Below are positions 62,921 to 64,000 of a stretch of 64,000 nucleotides of DNA, one piece after another; position 1 is the stretch's first letter; each line of letters begins with the position of its first letter. The position numbers and the translations under genes are program-made. The notes below the pieces were generated by a model. It was not told the origin of the DNA, did not search any database, and saw only the letters and a program-made list of their open reading frames with translations. The stretch comes from Leptonema illini DSM 21528 (GTDB taxonomy: Bacteria; Spirochaetota; Leptospiria; Leptospirales; Leptonemataceae), in the NCBI RefSeq assembly GCF_000243335.1, contig NZ_JH597773.1:4238115-4302114 (forward strand). Reading direction: 5' to 3'.

Positions 62921-64000
62921 ATGAGCGAACAGAAATGTCCATTTCATACGACGACGGCCGGAGCGCCGATCGCCGATAACCAGAATTCAAAGACGGCCGG
63001 GCCTCGCGGACCGGTGCTGCTTGAGGACTGGCAGTTACTTGAGAAGCTGGCACACCAGAATCGGGAGCGTATTCCCGAACGAGTCGTGCATGCAAAAGGC
63101 TGGGGAGCGTTTGGAACGCTGACGATCACGAAAGACATCAGCCGTTATTCAAAGGCAAAGGTCTTCAGTGGAATCGGGAAGAAAACGCCGATGCTTGCAC
63201 GGTTTTCAACGGTGGCCGGCGAGATGGGTGCGGCCGATGCGGAGCGCGACGTACGCGGATTCGCCTTGAAGTTCTATACCGAAGAGGGCAACTGGGATAT
63301 GGTCGGCAACAATACGCCGGTCTTTTTCATTCGAGATCCTCTGAAGTTTCCGGACTTCATCCATACGCAGAAGCGACATCCGAAGACGAATCTCAGAAGC
63401 AATACCGCCGCCTGGGATTTCTGGAGCCTTTCGCCTGAAAGCCTGCATCAGATCACGATACTGATGAGCGATCGCGGTATCCCTGTAAGTCCGCGATTCA
63501 TGAACGGTTACGGTAGCCATACCTATAGCTTCTGGAACGAGAAAGGCGAGCGTTACTGGGTGAAGTTTCATTTCAAGACGCAGCAGGGGCATAAGACGCT
63601 TACGAACGCCGAAGCGGAGGCCGTCGTTGCAAAAAGCAGAGAAACCTATCAGGAAGATCTCTTCTACTCGATTGAGAAGGGGGAATTCCCGAAGTGGACG
63701 ATGTATGTGCAGGTGATGCCCGAGGCCGACGCCGAGAAGACGTCGTACAACCCGTTTGATCTGACGAAGGTCTGGCCGCATAAGGATTATCCACTGATCG
63801 AGGTCGGTGTGATGGAACTGAACCGCAACCCGGATAACTATTTTGCCGAGATCGAGCAGGCCGCTTTTTCGCCGAGCAACGTCGTTCCGGGTATCGGTTT
63901 TTCGCCCGATAAGATGTTGCAGGCAAGGATCTTCAGCTATGCCGACGCTCATCGGTATCGCCTCGGAACCCATTACGAAGCTCTGCCGGTGAATGCTCCG
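62921..64000 (+). CDS. Catalase (monofunctional haem type), cut by window edge
   Basis: Frame open from ATG 62921 to the end of the window (360 codons), so the 3' end is missing; the usual total is about 480-500. Decomposes hydrogen peroxide. The distal His is in [13 protein letters not shown], the distal Asn in [14 protein letters not shown], and the haem-ligand Tyr in [15 protein letters not shown]. These are small-subunit (clade 3-like) features. GGGAGGAAGT precedes the ATG. The AT-rich 68 bases upstream probably hold the promoter; no clear PerR or OxyR site could be assigned. Confidence 0.95.
   Translation, partial: MSEQKCPFHTTTAGAPIADNQNSKTAGPRGPVLLEDWQLLEKLAHQNRERIPERVVHAKGWGAFGTLTITKDISRYSKAKVFSGIGKKTPMLARFSTVAGEMGAADAERDVRGFALKFYTEEGNWDMVGNNTPVFFIRDPLKFPDFIHTQKRHPKTNLRSNTAAWDFWSLSPESLHQITILMSDRGIPVSPRFMNGYGSHTYSFWNEKGERYWVKFHFKTQQGHKTLTNAEAEAVVAKSRETYQEDLFYSIEKGEFPKWTMYVQVMPEADAEKTSYNPFDLTKVWPHKDYPLIEVGVMELNRNPDNYFAEIEQAAFSPSNVVPGIGFSPDKMLQARIFSYADAHRYRLGTHYEALPVNAP

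Overview
The window looks like chromosome of a spirochete of the order Leptospirales, probably a Leptonema- or Turneriella-like genus. This rests on a moderately high GC content with GC-rich third codon positions, a fliI-fliJ-flbB flagellar run (FlbB is a spirochete periplasmic-flagellum protein), many lipoproteins and periplasmic proteins of unknown function, stand-alone PP2C, VWA and cyclic-nucleotide regulators, and methylmalonyl-CoA mutase next to its chaperone. The genus is inference. About 90% of the DNA is coding. No rRNA, tRNA or CRISPR was seen.

Layout. 1-2.8 kb: 3' part of rimO, then pgsA and trpD. 2.8-5.1 kb: a minus-strand SLC13/RCK permease and a small YceK-like lipoprotein. 5.2-12.4 kb: a tightly packed run yajC, a small membrane protein, secD, secF, ribD and a UvrD/PcrA helicase, ended by a terminator. 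12.5-14.0 kb: a CPA1 cation/proton antiporter. 14.0-17.8 kb (minus): aroC, a degenerate S41/PDZ lipoprotein, a PTR1-type pteridine reductase and folB, joining chorismate and folate synthesis. 17.9-18.4 kb: a ParE-type toxin-antitoxin pair. 18.5-21.2 kb (minus): fliI, fliJ, a small overlapping gene and flbB. 21.3-30.8 kb (plus): a probable signalling and envelope run of PP2C phosphatase, PTS enzyme I homologue, anchored protein, VWA-STAS fusion, outer-membrane protein, unknown gene, TPR protein and a double cyclic-nucleotide-domain regulator. 30.9-36.8 kb: mutA, mutB, meaB and rpiA.

36.8-42.9 kb is an accessory island. It holds a DUF4234 protein, a nuclease-like gene split by an IS256-family element, a higB remnant with intact higA, vapBC with a palindromic operator, an unknown membrane protein and a CPBP protease. 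42.9-47.3 kb (minus) is the conserved block rplU-prp-rpmA-obgE-proB, plus a cyclophilin lipoprotein that reads toward it. 47.4-56.0 kb: a coiled-coil gene built on tandem repeats, leuB, a CheY-like receiver, a radical SAM/DUF2344 fusion, a TauE/SafE permease, an SSB without acidic tail, a compact UvrD-like helicase and a TetR regulator. 56.2-64.0 kb: a WbuC-type cupin coupled to glgX, panD with an EI24/CysZ-like protein, a GAF/HD-GYP c-di-GMP phosphodiesterase, a truncated metallophosphoesterase and a catalase that runs off the right edge.

The strongest leads beyond routine annotation are the PP2C/EI/VWA-STAS run, Prp beside an L27 that lacks the Prp-cleaved leader, the IS-split nuclease-like gene whose frame is restored by removing the element, the long overlap between fliJ and the next gene, and the tail-less SSB divergent from a compact helicase.
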